This document shows, piece by piece, positions 10,285 through 19,080 of a stretch of DNA of 45,950 nucleotides; position 1 is the first letter of the stretch, and every line of letters starts with the position of its first letter. Under the pieces are notes generated by a model. It was not told the DNA's origin. It made no database searches and worked only from the letters and a program-made list of their open reading frames with translations. The translations under genes were made by a program, and so were the position numbers. Origin of the DNA: Syntrophaceae bacterium (GTDB lineage: Bacteria > Desulfobacterota > BSN033 > UBA1163); assembly GCA_013388645.1 (NCBI GenBank), contig JACAEV010000029.1, positions 1 to 45,950 of the forward strand, written 5' to 3'.

Positions 10285-10445
10285 AAAACCCAAACCCTAA
10301 ACTCAAAATCCTAAACTCTAAACAAACTCAAACGTCCCTGCCTCCCGGCAGGCAAAGCACGAATAAAAATCAATAATTTATGATGTTTTGAGTTTTAGAT
10401 TGTGGATTTATTTAGGATTTAGCGTTAAGTGTTTAGAGTTTAAGC
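10285..10445. repeat. AT-rich intergenic inverted-repeat region
   Basis: aaaccctaaactcaaaatcctaaactctaaac is mirrored by gttttgagttttag...aggatttagcg..gtttagagttta, with an internal CCTGCCTCCCGGCAGGC hairpin. Confidence 0.5.
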
Positions 10446-10494
10446 AATAGCTGGGAAGGAATGTTTCACCAATAAGATTCTCAAGGAGAAAAAG

Positions 10495-11247
10495 ATGAGA
10501 CTCAAAGATAAAGTGGCAATTGTAACGGGAGCGGCCAAAGGCTTGGGAAGGGAATTCGCAATCGGAATGGCAAAAGAGGGAGCCAAGATCATGGCCGTGA
10601 CTCGGAAGGACCTTGTCAATCTCGAAAAAACCGTCAAGGAGATTGAAACTTTGGGCGGGGTGGCAAAAGCTTTTCAGGCTGATGTCGCAATCGAAAAGGA
10701 TGCGATCAAGATCGCCGAGGAAACCGTTAAGGCCTTTGGTAAGATTGATATCTTAGTCAACTGTGCAGCCATCTACGATGGGTTGGTTCGAAAATCCTTC
10801 ACAGAGATAGACCCCAACGAATGGGATCAGGTGATGGCGGTGAACGTCAAAGGCCCCTGGCTATGCACGAGAGCTGTATTCCCTTATATGAAACAACAAG
10901 GAAAAGGAAAGGTTATCAATCTCTCTTCCGAAGTATTCTTCACAGGGTCCCATGGTTTTATCCACTATGTCTCCTCCAAGGGAGGGGTGATTGGTTTAAC
11001 CCGAGCCCTTGCCATTGAATTGGGTCCATATAACATTAACATTAATGCAGTGGCACCAGGATTTACAGATACAGAAGCGAGCCGCCATCTGGCTGATGTG
11101 ACGAAATATGATGTGAGTAAAACTCCTTTAAGACGATTAGAGCAACCGAACGATCTTCTGGGAGCGGTCATTTTCCTTGCATCCGATGAAAGCAATTTTA
11201 TCACCGGGCAGACCCTATTGGTGGATGGCGGAAGGGCCATGCATTAA
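10495..11247 (+). CDS. SDR family oxidoreductase
   Basis: TGAAKGLGREFA, NCAAIYDG, YVSSKGGVIGLTRALA, PGFTDT, FITGQTLLVDGG. Confidence 0.92.
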   Translation: MRLKDKVAIVTGAAKGLGREFAIGMAKEGAKIMAVTRKDLVNLEKTVKEIETLGGVAKAFQADVAIEKDAIKIAEETVKAFGKIDILVNCAAIYDGLVRKSFTEIDPNEWDQVMAVNVKGPWLCTRAVFPYMKQQGKGKVINLSSEVFFTGSHGFIHYVSSKGGVIGLTRALAIELGPYNININAVAPGFTDTEASRHLADVTKYDVSKTPLRRLEQPNDLLGAVIFLASDESNFITGQTLLVDGGRAMH

Positions 11248-11267
11248 CCCTGGGGAGGTCATAACGA

Positions 11268-13907
11268 ATGCACGAGATCAATTTCATCTTAAACGGAGCT
11301 CCTCGAAGAGTCATCGTGGATCCCCAAAAAAGTTTATTGAAAGTCATTCGGGAGGACTTAAAGCTCACCGGGACCAAAGAGGGCTGCTCCGCAGGCCACT
11401 GCGGATCCTGTGCTGTCCTGGTTGGGAGTGAGGTGGTTCTTTCCTGCAGGGTTCCCGTAGTTAAAGCCCAGGGCAAAGAGATCACGACCATCGAAGGGAT
11501 TGGAACCCTTAAAAATCCTCACCCTCTTCAATTAGCCTTTGCCAAAGCAGGAGCTATTCAGTGCGGTTTTTGCACACCGGGGATGATCATTCGTGCAAAA
11601 TCCATTCTGGACAAAAATCTTGATCCTTCAAGAGACGAAATAAAGAAGGCCCTTCAACCCCACATCTGCCGTTGCACGGGTTATCAAAAGATCTTCGAGG
11701 CGATTGAACTGGCAGCCTCTTATCTGAGGGGAAAAACAAAATCCATTGAATTGAAATTGACCGGGAGAGGGACAATTGGCCAGCCTGTGACCCGATCCGA
11801 TGCGCTTGAAAAAGCAACAGGAACAACCCTTTATGCCGCTGACCTCCCAGTAGACGGATGTGCTTACATCAAGGTTCTAAGGAGTCCCCATCACCATGCT
11901 AAAATCATCCAAATTGAGAAGGCGGAAGCGGAAGCAATTCCTGGCGTCCTAACTGTGCTCACGGCGGAGGATGTGAAAGGAACCAATATATTAAAGATGG
12001 CTGGTGATGATCAACCCATCCTTTGCGGAAATAAAGTGCGTTTTATCGGAGACCCCGTAGCCGCTGTCGTAGCCACCTCTGAAGAAATCGCCTCGTATGC
12101 CATTGAAAAGATCGAGGTCACTTATGAACCTCTGGAGCCTGTTCTTACTCCAGAAGAGGCATTGAAGGAAGGAGCCATAAAGGTCCATGATGATCGGTCG
12201 AACCTCTTTTTCGAACAGCCCATTATCCATGGCGATGTGAAGAAAGGTTTCTCAGAGGCAGATGTTGTAGTTGAAAAAACCTACCGGACGCAAACCGTTG
12301 AACATGGATATCTCGAAAACGACGCCGGAGTGGCTTATATCCATGAAAACGGGCAATTGATCATTATGTCCGCAAGCCAGAACATCCATGCCCATCGTAA
12401 AACCATTTCAGAGGCATTAGGTCTCAGTTTGGACAAGGTACGGGTGATTCAAACCCCTACCGGAGGAGCTTTTGGAGGAAAATTAGATATCTCCGTGGGC
12501 GGAATTCTGGGCGTGGCAGCCTTAAAGCTGAAAAGACCGGTCAAATTCGTCTATACAAGGAGTGAAACCTTTGCCGCAACGCCAAAACGTCATCCTTTTT
12601 TGATGAAAGTAAAAGTGGGGGCTAAAAAAGACGGGACTTTGATGGCATTGGATTTTGACCTCACAGCAGATGGAGGAGCCTATAAATCATTCAGCAATAG
12701 CGTGACGCAACGAGGCTTGATCCATTCCCAGGGACCTTATCGCTTTCCACACGCCAAGGTATATGGAAAAGCTGTTTATACCAATACCGCCTTCAAAGGA
12801 GCCATGAGGGGTTTTGGCGTTCCACAGGTCGCTTTTGCAATTGAATCGATCCTTGATGAGCTGGCCCTGGAATTAAAAATGAATCCCTTAGCCCTGAGGA
12901 TAAAAAACGGCTTTGTGAAGGGAGATACGACCATCTGTGGCCAAGTACTTGATCACGCCATCGGATTCCAAGAATGTATGGAGACGCTAAAACCTCTTTA
13001 CGAAAAAGCGCTTAGAGAAGCAAAAGCAAATACCACCCAAGAAATCAAACGAGGCGTTGGTTTAGGAGGGGTTTGGTTTGGCCCGGGACGGAGTGCTCCA
13101 GATCAGTCCGAGGCATGGGCGGAACTACTGCCTGACGATACGTTACAGGTTTGGATCGGAGCTGCAGACATGGGTCAAGGTGCAGAAACGACGTTTTGGC
13201 AGATCGCCTCAGAAACGATGGGATTCCCTTTGGAAAAGGTAAAAGTCTTTACCACCGATACCGAGATCACACCGGATGGAAACTTCTCCGCTGGAAGCCG
13301 TCAGACTTATGTCTCGGGAAGAGCTGTACAGATGGCAGTGGAAGAGTTGAAAAAGGCCATGGATGAAAACGGAGTAAAAACATATAACGAGATGAAGGCA
13401 AAGGGCTTACCCACTCTTTACAAAGTGGTCAACAAGCCCGTGACTTCAAGACCTGATCCCAAGACCGGTCAAGGAGTCCCTTGGGAAACTTATTCCTTTG
13501 GAATCCAGATGGCAGAAGTGGCCGTCGAGATAAAAACCGGCAAAGTCGATGTCCTCAAAATCACCTCTGTCCATGACTTGGGGACAGTGATCAATATCCA
13601 AAATATGGAGGGCCAACTTCACGGGGGTATTTACATGGGGCTCGGGTATGCCCTCATGGAGGAATTCATATATACAAAGACCGATAGTTTTGCTAAGTTC
13701 AGGGTTCCAAGAGCCAAAGACATGCCTGATATGGAAGTCATTACTCTGAATATTCCGAGACAGAAGGGACCTTTTGGCGCCTCAGGTATGGCGGAGTATG
13801 CGGATGTACCCACTGCACCCGCCATTGCAAACGCCATCTTTCATGCCTGCGGTGCGCGGATACGAGATTTACCCATTACCCCTGACAAGGTGAAAAAATT
13901 TCTTTAG
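11268..13907 (+). CDS. Molybdopterin aldehyde oxidoreductase, fused [2Fe-2S] + Mo-binding domains, no FAD domain
   Basis: N-terminal EGCSAGHCGSCAVLV and QCGFCTPGM...HICRCTGYQKI [2Fe-2S] motifs, followed by an XDH-type a/b hammerhead and Mo domain ending GASGMAEYADVPTAPAIANAI. Confidence 0.9.
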   Translation: MHEINFILNGAPRRVIVDPQKSLLKVIREDLKLTGTKEGCSAGHCGSCAVLVGSEVVLSCRVPVVKAQGKEITTIEGIGTLKNPHPLQLAFAKAGAIQCGFCTPGMIIRAKSILDKNLDPSRDEIKKALQPHICRCTGYQKIFEAIELAASYLRGKTKSIELKLTGRGTIGQPVTRSDALEKATGTTLYAADLPVDGCAYIKVLRSPHHHAKIIQIEKAEAEAIPGVLTVLTAEDVKGTNILKMAGDDQPILCGNKVRFIGDPVAAVVATSEEIASYAIEKIEVTYEPLEPVLTPEEALKEGAIKVHDDRSNLFFEQPIIHGDVKKGFSEADVVVEKTYRTQTVEHGYLENDAGVAYIHENGQLIIMSASQNIHAHRKTISEALGLSLDKVRVIQTPTGGAFGGKLDISVGGILGVAALKLKRPVKFVYTRSETFAATPKRHPFLMKVKVGAKKDGTLMALDFDLTADGGAYKSFSNSVTQRGLIHSQGPYRFPHAKVYGKAVYTNTAFKGAMRGFGVPQVAFAIESILDELALELKMNPLALRIKNGFVKGDTTICGQVLDHAIGFQECMETLKPLYEKALREAKANTTQEIKRGVGLGGVWFGPGRSAPDQSEAWAELLPDDTLQVWIGAADMGQGAETTFWQIASETMGFPLEKVKVFTTDTEITPDGNFSAGSRQTYVSGRAVQMAVEELKKAMDENGVKTYNEMKAKGLPTLYKVVNKPVTSRPDPKTGQGVPWETYSFGIQMAEVAVEIKTGKVDVLKITSVHDLGTVINIQNMEGQLHGGIYMGLGYALMEEFIYTKTDSFAKFRVPRAKDMPDMEVITLNIPRQKGPFGASGMAEYADVPTAPAIANAIFHACGARIRDLPITPDKVKKFL

Positions 13908-13944
13908 ACCCTCGAAAGAAGTTAACCATTTAAGGAGGAATTTT

Positions 13945-14811
13945 TTGAAACCAAAATCAGAATGCGCCTCTTGTCTTTTGAGTTGGGTGTGTGAGAGATC
14001 GGGAGTTCTCTCCAAGGAAGAGGAACGCTTACCATTAACAAAAACCCTTCTGGAAATTCTTTCAAGAGAATTTCATTCAGAAATCAACGTGGGTTCATTA
14101 AGCAATAAGCTCACCAATGCCATCCCTCAATTTATCTCTCAATCCTCTGAGTTTTATCAACCGCTTAAGCGTAAAAACAATCAACTCGCCAAGAACCTGC
14201 TGGGAGCAGCAGAAAATTATATTAAAAAGGGGAGAACCGCCCAGCAAAAATTTGAGAGGGCATGCCATCTTGCCTCAACAAGCAATGTGGCTCCCATGAA
14301 CATCCCGTCTGATGCCTTTGCCTTTCAAGAGGTGAAAAGGCTTTTAAGAGGAAGAACGTTCTTCCCCGCCATGATCGGCCCTCTCTTCCAGGAGGCACGG
14401 AAGGCTTCTAAGGTTCTGTATATCACAGACAATGCTGGCGAGATCGGTTTTGACTCTCTCTTGATGGCTCACTTGAAAGAGATGGGTTTAAAGATCAACC
14501 TCATTGTCAAAGAAGGCCCTTTTTTTGAGGATGCGACCATGGAAGACGCTCTTTTCTTCCATGCCGATCAGTGGGTCGACGAGATCTTCACCCTGAATGG
14601 ATTCTTTGTGCCGAAAGAAATACCTCCTGCCATCAGAGACCTCTTTAACAAAAGCAATCTTATCATCTCGAAAGGAACCGGGAATTACGAAGCCTTGAAG
14701 GGGGAGGTGGAGGGGAAGGCGACCATCTATATGCTAAAAATAAAATGCAAACCGATCGCGGCAGAGATCGGAGCCAAAATCGGAAGTTTTGTCGTAAAGC
14801 TCGAAAAATGA
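13945..14811 (+). CDS. DUF89/ARMT1-like (damage-control phosphatase family) protein
   Basis: TTG start with aaggagg RBS; N-terminal CASCLLSWVCE; VLYITDNAGEIGFDSLLMAHL; ISKGTGNYEAL. Confidence 0.75.
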   Translation: MKPKSECASCLLSWVCERSGVLSKEEERLPLTKTLLEILSREFHSEINVGSLSNKLTNAIPQFISQSSEFYQPLKRKNNQLAKNLLGAAENYIKKGRTAQQKFERACHLASTSNVAPMNIPSDAFAFQEVKRLLRGRTFFPAMIGPLFQEARKASKVLYITDNAGEIGFDSLLMAHLKEMGLKINLIVKEGPFFEDATMEDALFFHADQWVDEIFTLNGFFVPKEIPPAIRDLFNKSNLIISKGTGNYEALKGEVEGKATIYMLKIKCKPIAAEIGAKIGSFVVKLEK

Positions 14812-14812
14812 C

Positions 14813-14841
14813 TTGATTTATTTAAATTTCGTCGGTATAGT
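14813..14841 (+). promoter_or_regulatory. Candidate sigma70-type promoter for the split phosphotransferase genes
   Basis: TTGATT (14813-14818), 17-nt spacer, TATAGT (14836-14841), leaving a long leader before ATG 15021. Confidence 0.4.
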
Positions 14842-15020
14842 TCGATGTATCTAACCTACAACCATACATTCATCTGACTCCGTTAAGGTCAATCGATTGC
14901 TGAAAATCCTGAGGCATTGGAAAGGGGGTGATCTTAAGACCGAAGTGTTTGTTTTCACTTAAACGGGTGGGGATTTTCTATGCATAGGCTTTTTATAACA
15001 TTTCAGAAGGAGGTGGGGAT

Positions 15021-16706
15021 ATGAAATTTTATGACGTCGTACCCGGACTTGATTTTATGGAAGAATATGATTTAGAGCAGTCACCAGCGTGGTTTCTTGA
15101 TGCCACGCACTCCGTTCCCCCTTGGACACCTATGTTCGGGTGGTTTTGGATCAATTTCTGTCGACATGGAATGCAGTATGGCGCTGAAACCCTCTCCCTT
15201 CCCACAGTGAAAGGATGGGATTGGCGTTTTAAAGATGGAGGGGGGTATCTCACCCTTCTGATGGTCGATTCCGATAAAGAGAAGGCGGAAAGGGAGAAGA
15301 AGTTCAGAGAAGCCATTCGGCCCTTTGTGGAGAATTATGAGGGCCTTTGGGGAGGTTACGTTAAGGAGATTTTAAAAAGATATGAAAATCTGAAAACTCT
15401 TGACGTCAGTACTGCTTCGAACATCAAGCTTCTCGAAAATTTCGAGGAGACGATTGATACCTGCCGAAGGATGTGGGAAATCCATATGCATATGATGTAT
15501 GGGACTTATACCCCTTATGTCCTCTTTGAGCAACTCTGCACCCAATTGCTCCATATCGACGATACCCATCCCACTTTCCATAAGTTAGTGGCCGGCTTTG
15601 ATAACGAAAGTTTTCGGGTGGACCGCAGACTCTGGGAGTTCTCTAAGAAAGCAAAAGAGATGGGGCTCGATGGTCTCTTCATGCAGACACCTTCGAAGCA
15701 GATGAAGGCTAAATTGGGGGAAAGCGATAAAGGGAAGACTTTTTTGAAAGAGTTTGACGAATTCCTTGAAAAAGAAGCAGGCTGGCGGATGGAACGAATG
15801 GCTGAGATTAATGTTCCCACCTGGCAAGAGGACCCAACACCCGGCTTCGAAACGGTAAAAATGTATCTAAAAAAAGGCGGAGAATTCGACTTAGACCAAG
15901 ACCGTAAAAAGATCGAAAAGGAAAGGAAAGATGCGGAAAAAGAGGTTTTGGGAAAGATCGCCCCTGAGCAGAAGAGTTGGTTTTCCATGCTCATGAAAGT
16001 GGCTCAGAATTGTAGTCGTTTCAGTGAGGAACACAACCATTATCTCGATCTCTACACCCATGCCTTGATGAGACGGTCCTGCATGGCACTGGGAAATCGA
16101 TTTGCTAAATCCGGTTCGATTAATCAACCAGAAGATATCTTCTTCCTCATGCCCGATGAGGTAAGAAAAGCTGGAATTAACCCTGATAAACTCAATCTTA
16201 AACCTATCGTCCAACGCCGACGGAAAGAATGGGAGGAATGGAATCAGAATGGAAATCCCCCTGCCATCTTTAAAGAGGGATTTACTTTGGAGCAGGCGAT
16301 CGGAGGATTAGTCCAATCCCTGGATCCCATCGCCCTCAAAGTCGTGGTAGGAAGCATGCCCGTGCCGAAGCCTGAACTCAAGGCTGACCTCATGGGGACG
16401 TGCGGTTCTTCAGGGGTGGCAGAAGGGATTGCTCGAGTAGTCCTCAGGGATGAAGACTTACCGACCATCCAGAAAGGAGATATCCTCGTTGCGATGAGCA
16501 CCTCTCCAGCCTGGACGCCTGTCTTTAGTATGATTAATGGAGTCGTAGTCGATCGAGGGGCGAGTTTATCACACGCCGCCATTGTTGGAAGGGAGTATGG
16601 TATCCCTGTGGTGATGAATGTTTTCACCGGCACCCAGGTGATTAAGTCCGGTCAGAGAATCCGGGTTGACGGAAACTTGGGAGCCGTTTTCATCCTGGAC
16701 AAATGA
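15021..16706 (+). CDS. PEP-utilizing-enzyme phosphohistidine (swivel) domain protein with N-terminal helical domain; split dikinase subunit
   Basis: C-terminus GDILVAMSTSPAWTPVFSMINGVVVDRGASLSHAAIVGREYGIPVVMNVFTGTQVIKSGQRIRVDG, with conserved His at codon 518 (nt 16572-16574). Confidence 0.85.
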   Translation: MKFYDVVPGLDFMEEYDLEQSPAWFLDATHSVPPWTPMFGWFWINFCRHGMQYGAETLSLPTVKGWDWRFKDGGGYLTLLMVDSDKEKAEREKKFREAIRPFVENYEGLWGGYVKEILKRYENLKTLDVSTASNIKLLENFEETIDTCRRMWEIHMHMMYGTYTPYVLFEQLCTQLLHIDDTHPTFHKLVAGFDNESFRVDRRLWEFSKKAKEMGLDGLFMQTPSKQMKAKLGESDKGKTFLKEFDEFLEKEAGWRMERMAEINVPTWQEDPTPGFETVKMYLKKGGEFDLDQDRKKIEKERKDAEKEVLGKIAPEQKSWFSMLMKVAQNCSRFSEEHNHYLDLYTHALMRRSCMALGNRFAKSGSINQPEDIFFLMPDEVRKAGINPDKLNLKPIVQRRRKEWEEWNQNGNPPAIFKEGFTLEQAIGGLVQSLDPIALKVVVGSMPVPKPELKADLMGTCGSSGVAEGIARVVLRDEDLPTIQKGDILVAMSTSPAWTPVFSMINGVVVDRGASLSHAAIVGREYGIPVVMNVFTGTQVIKSGQRIRVDGNLGAVFILDK

Positions 16707-16707
16707 T

Positions 16708-17763
16708 ATGCCTTCAAAAAAAGGAACGAAGAATGTCATCTGGTTCAAAAACTGTTCAACCAAAGACTTTTCTCAGGTGGGGGGTAAAAATGCCAATCTC
16801 GGGGAGATGCTTCGACTCGGACTTCGAGTTCCTCCGGGGTTTGCGGTCACCACGAAAGCCTTTAACACGTTTATTGATCGGGGGAGGGTTCGAAACGAAA
16901 TCGTGAGAACCCTCTCGCAAATCCCGCCAGAGAATATCCATGCCCTTGAGGAAGCGGGACGTCAGATTCGAGAACGAATTGAATCTACTCCAATTCCTAA
17001 AAACATTGTAAAAGAGATCAAAGAAGCTTATCAAAAATTAGGTGATCTCTGCGGCAACCCAGACATCCCTGTGGCTGTCCGATCCAGTGCAACCTCTGAA
17101 GATACAAAGATGGCAAGCTTCGCCGGCTTGCATGATTCTTATCTCTGGGTCAGAGGAGAAGGGGAAGTGGTCCAGTATGTATTGAAATGCTGGGCAAGCC
17201 TTTTTACCGATCGTGTCATCGCTTACCGAAACCAGATTGGGTGGCCTCACGACAAAGTAACCATCAGCGTTGGAGTGCAGAAGATGGTCAATGCGAAATG
17301 CGCTGGGGTGATGTTTACGATTGATCCGATCATGGGAGATGCGAATAAGATTGTCGTGGAAGGCAATTGGGGATTAGGGGAAAGTGTTGTGAAAGGGGAG
17401 GTTTCCCCAGATCACTTCCTGGTGGATAAACAAACGTCCGAGATTTTGGAGAAGAATTGTGCTCAGAAACTGGTCTGTTATCAATTGGAGGGGAATAAGG
17501 TGGTTTGCAGGCCACCCTCCCCTGAAAAACAGAATCAGCTTTGCCTAAAGGACGAAGAGCTGGTTGAAATCGTCCGTTTGGGAAAAATTTCAGAAACCCA
17601 CTATCAATCGGCCCAGGATCTGGAGTGGGCCATCGATGTTGACCTCCCCTTCCCTGAGAATGTTTTTCTTGTCCAGACCCGGCCTGTGACGAGTGCGGGG
17701 AAACCAAAACAGAGCAATACAGATATCATTATCGATATGATGTCCTCCCTTTTCAGAAGATAA
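16708..17763 (+). CDS. PEP/pyruvate-binding (ATP-grasp) domain protein; split dikinase subunit
   Basis: VGGKNANLGEMLRLGLRVPPGFAVTT, VAVRSSATSEDTKMASFAGLHDSYLWV, VEGNWGLGESVVKGEVSPD, DLEWAID..FLVQTRPVT. The ATG at 16708 is preferred over 16666 because it is 1 nt after the upstream stop. Confidence 0.88.
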   Translation: MPSKKGTKNVIWFKNCSTKDFSQVGGKNANLGEMLRLGLRVPPGFAVTTKAFNTFIDRGRVRNEIVRTLSQIPPENIHALEEAGRQIRERIESTPIPKNIVKEIKEAYQKLGDLCGNPDIPVAVRSSATSEDTKMASFAGLHDSYLWVRGEGEVVQYVLKCWASLFTDRVIAYRNQIGWPHDKVTISVGVQKMVNAKCAGVMFTIDPIMGDANKIVVEGNWGLGESVVKGEVSPDHFLVDKQTSEILEKNCAQKLVCYQLEGNKVVCRPPSPEKQNQLCLKDEELVEIVRLGKISETHYQSAQDLEWAIDVDLPFPENVFLVQTRPVTSAGKPKQSNTDIIIDMMSSLFRR

Positions 17764-17920
17764 TGATTCATAAATGAGTTTATGTGTTCAGGCAACGAAG
17801 CCTACTTTGGGACAATGAATGATGGAAATCGTTCATCGTTTAACGTTCATTGTCACTTATGAAACGGGCCTCTTTACCTTTTGATATCAATCCTTTTACA
17901 CGATGATGTGGAGGTAACTT

Positions 17921-18241
17921 ATGTATGTCCGAATGACCTTTTTTAAATTGAAAGAAGGAAAAATGCAAGAACTACGAGAGCTTTACAATAAGGAGGTCGT
18001 CTCAGCTCACAAAGGCCATAAGGGAATTCGTTTTGTTCATCTCCTTGAGTCTTTAGATAAGAAAGATGAAGGAATCTCGATCACCGCCTGGGATACCAAA
18101 GCGGATGTCGAAGCCTATGAGAAGAGCGGAGACTATGAAAAACTGGTTGCCAAATTCAAGCATATGTATACTGAGGAACCCTTGCTTAAATCCTATGAGG
18201 TAACTGCCAGTTCCGAACCGATACTCCTTCGCATTTTTTAA
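17921..18241 (+). CDS. ABM-like dimeric alpha/beta-barrel protein
   Basis: MYVRMTFFKLKEGKMQELRELY...GHKGIRFVHLLESLDKKDEGISITAWDTKADVEAYEKS resembles antibiotic-biosynthesis-monooxygenase folds. Confidence 0.65.
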   Translation: MYVRMTFFKLKEGKMQELRELYNKEVVSAHKGHKGIRFVHLLESLDKKDEGISITAWDTKADVEAYEKSGDYEKLVAKFKHMYTEEPLLKSYEVTASSEPILLRIF

Positions 18242-18258
18242 TCCACAGGGGGGATGAG

Positions 18259-18918
18259 ATGATTTTCTTATTTAATCAACACTGGGACATAATTCCTGAA
18301 AAAGAAGAGGAATACACAAAATTTGCCATCAATCATTACATTCCTACCATGAAAAAGATCGGTATCACTCCGGTTGGAGGTTTTTACGTGGTGGTGGGAG
18401 AAGGTCCCAGGGTGATCTCGGTGGGAACAGTGGACTCGCTACAAAAACTTCAAAAGGCGATGGAAACAGAGGAATATGAGGAGGTCACAGCTCAGGTCCA
18501 AGGTTATGTCACCAACTATTGCAGTAGAATTCTTAAACCCACCGGCAGAGTAAAAATGGATCAGTATACGATTCAATTAAGGGTATGGAAATTTAACCAA
18601 TACTTTAATATCATTCCTGGAAAAGAAAAGGAATACTCAGATTTTGTTAAAGAGGATCATCTCCCAACGATGGAAAAATTAGGCATAAAGATGACAGGAG
18701 GATGGCATGTAGTGGTTGGACCCAGTCCCTATATCGTTGCGGAAGGAACTGCGACAAGTATTGTCGCTATTGCCAAAGCCCTTGAGAGCGATGAATACAA
18801 GCGAATTACAAAGATATTAACATCGAAATATGTGACGGATTATAGCAGTCGTATCCTCGCTCCAACTGGTCGCATTGAGCTACCTTATCTGTTGGGAAAA
18901 ATGATGAAGGGGTTTTAA
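18259..18918 (+). CDS. Hypothetical protein with internal tandem duplication (dimeric alpha/beta-barrel-like)
   Basis: FNQHWDIIPEKEEEYTKFAINHYIPTMKKIGI...YCSRILKPTGRV repeats as FNQYFNIIPGKEKEYSDFVKEDHLPTMEKLGI...YSSRILAPTGRI. Confidence 0.75.
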   Translation: MIFLFNQHWDIIPEKEEEYTKFAINHYIPTMKKIGITPVGGFYVVVGEGPRVISVGTVDSLQKLQKAMETEEYEEVTAQVQGYVTNYCSRILKPTGRVKMDQYTIQLRVWKFNQYFNIIPGKEKEYSDFVKEDHLPTMEKLGIKMTGGWHVVVGPSPYIVAEGTATSIVAIAKALESDEYKRITKILTSKYVTDYSSRILAPTGRIELPYLLGKMMKGF

Positions 18919-18942
18919 AAAGTTAGATTTAAGAATTAAGGG

Positions 18943-19046
18943 AACCTCTAATAATTCCTAATTCGTCACTCCCGCGAAAGCGGGAGTCCAGTAATTTCAA
19001 AAGCTTATGGATTCCTGCTTCCGCAGGAATGACATTTTTAGAGGTT
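18943..19046. repeat. Palindromic intergenic repeat element with short terminal inverted repeats
   Basis: AACCTCTA (18943-18950) and TAGAGGTT (19039-19046) flank two hairpins: tcACTCCCGCgaaaGCGGGAGTcc and atTCCTGCttccGCAGGAat. Confidence 0.7.
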
Positions 19047-19080
19047 GCCTTAAGAGTTTAGAGTTAAGAGTTCTCAAATC

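Noticed and set aside
10285-10445. Telomere-like CCTAAA tracts
   Set aside because: Short, imperfect and part of an intergenic inverted repeat. They resemble common dispersed spacer repeats and not a replication or telomere structure.
11201-11491. Numerous antisense ORFs in the track (for example 11201-11491, 9265-9858, 15515-15994, 17330-17707)
   Set aside because: They lie opposite strongly supported genes with conserved motifs, lack recognisable domains, and are rich in low-complexity or reverse-complement artefacts.
15021-17763. Calling the pair phenylphosphate synthase (ppsA/ppsB)
   Set aside because: Domain layout fits, but no UbiD-like carboxylase or CBS third subunit is present, and rifampin-phosphotransferase-type enzymes share the same domains. 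Specific symbols are not justified.
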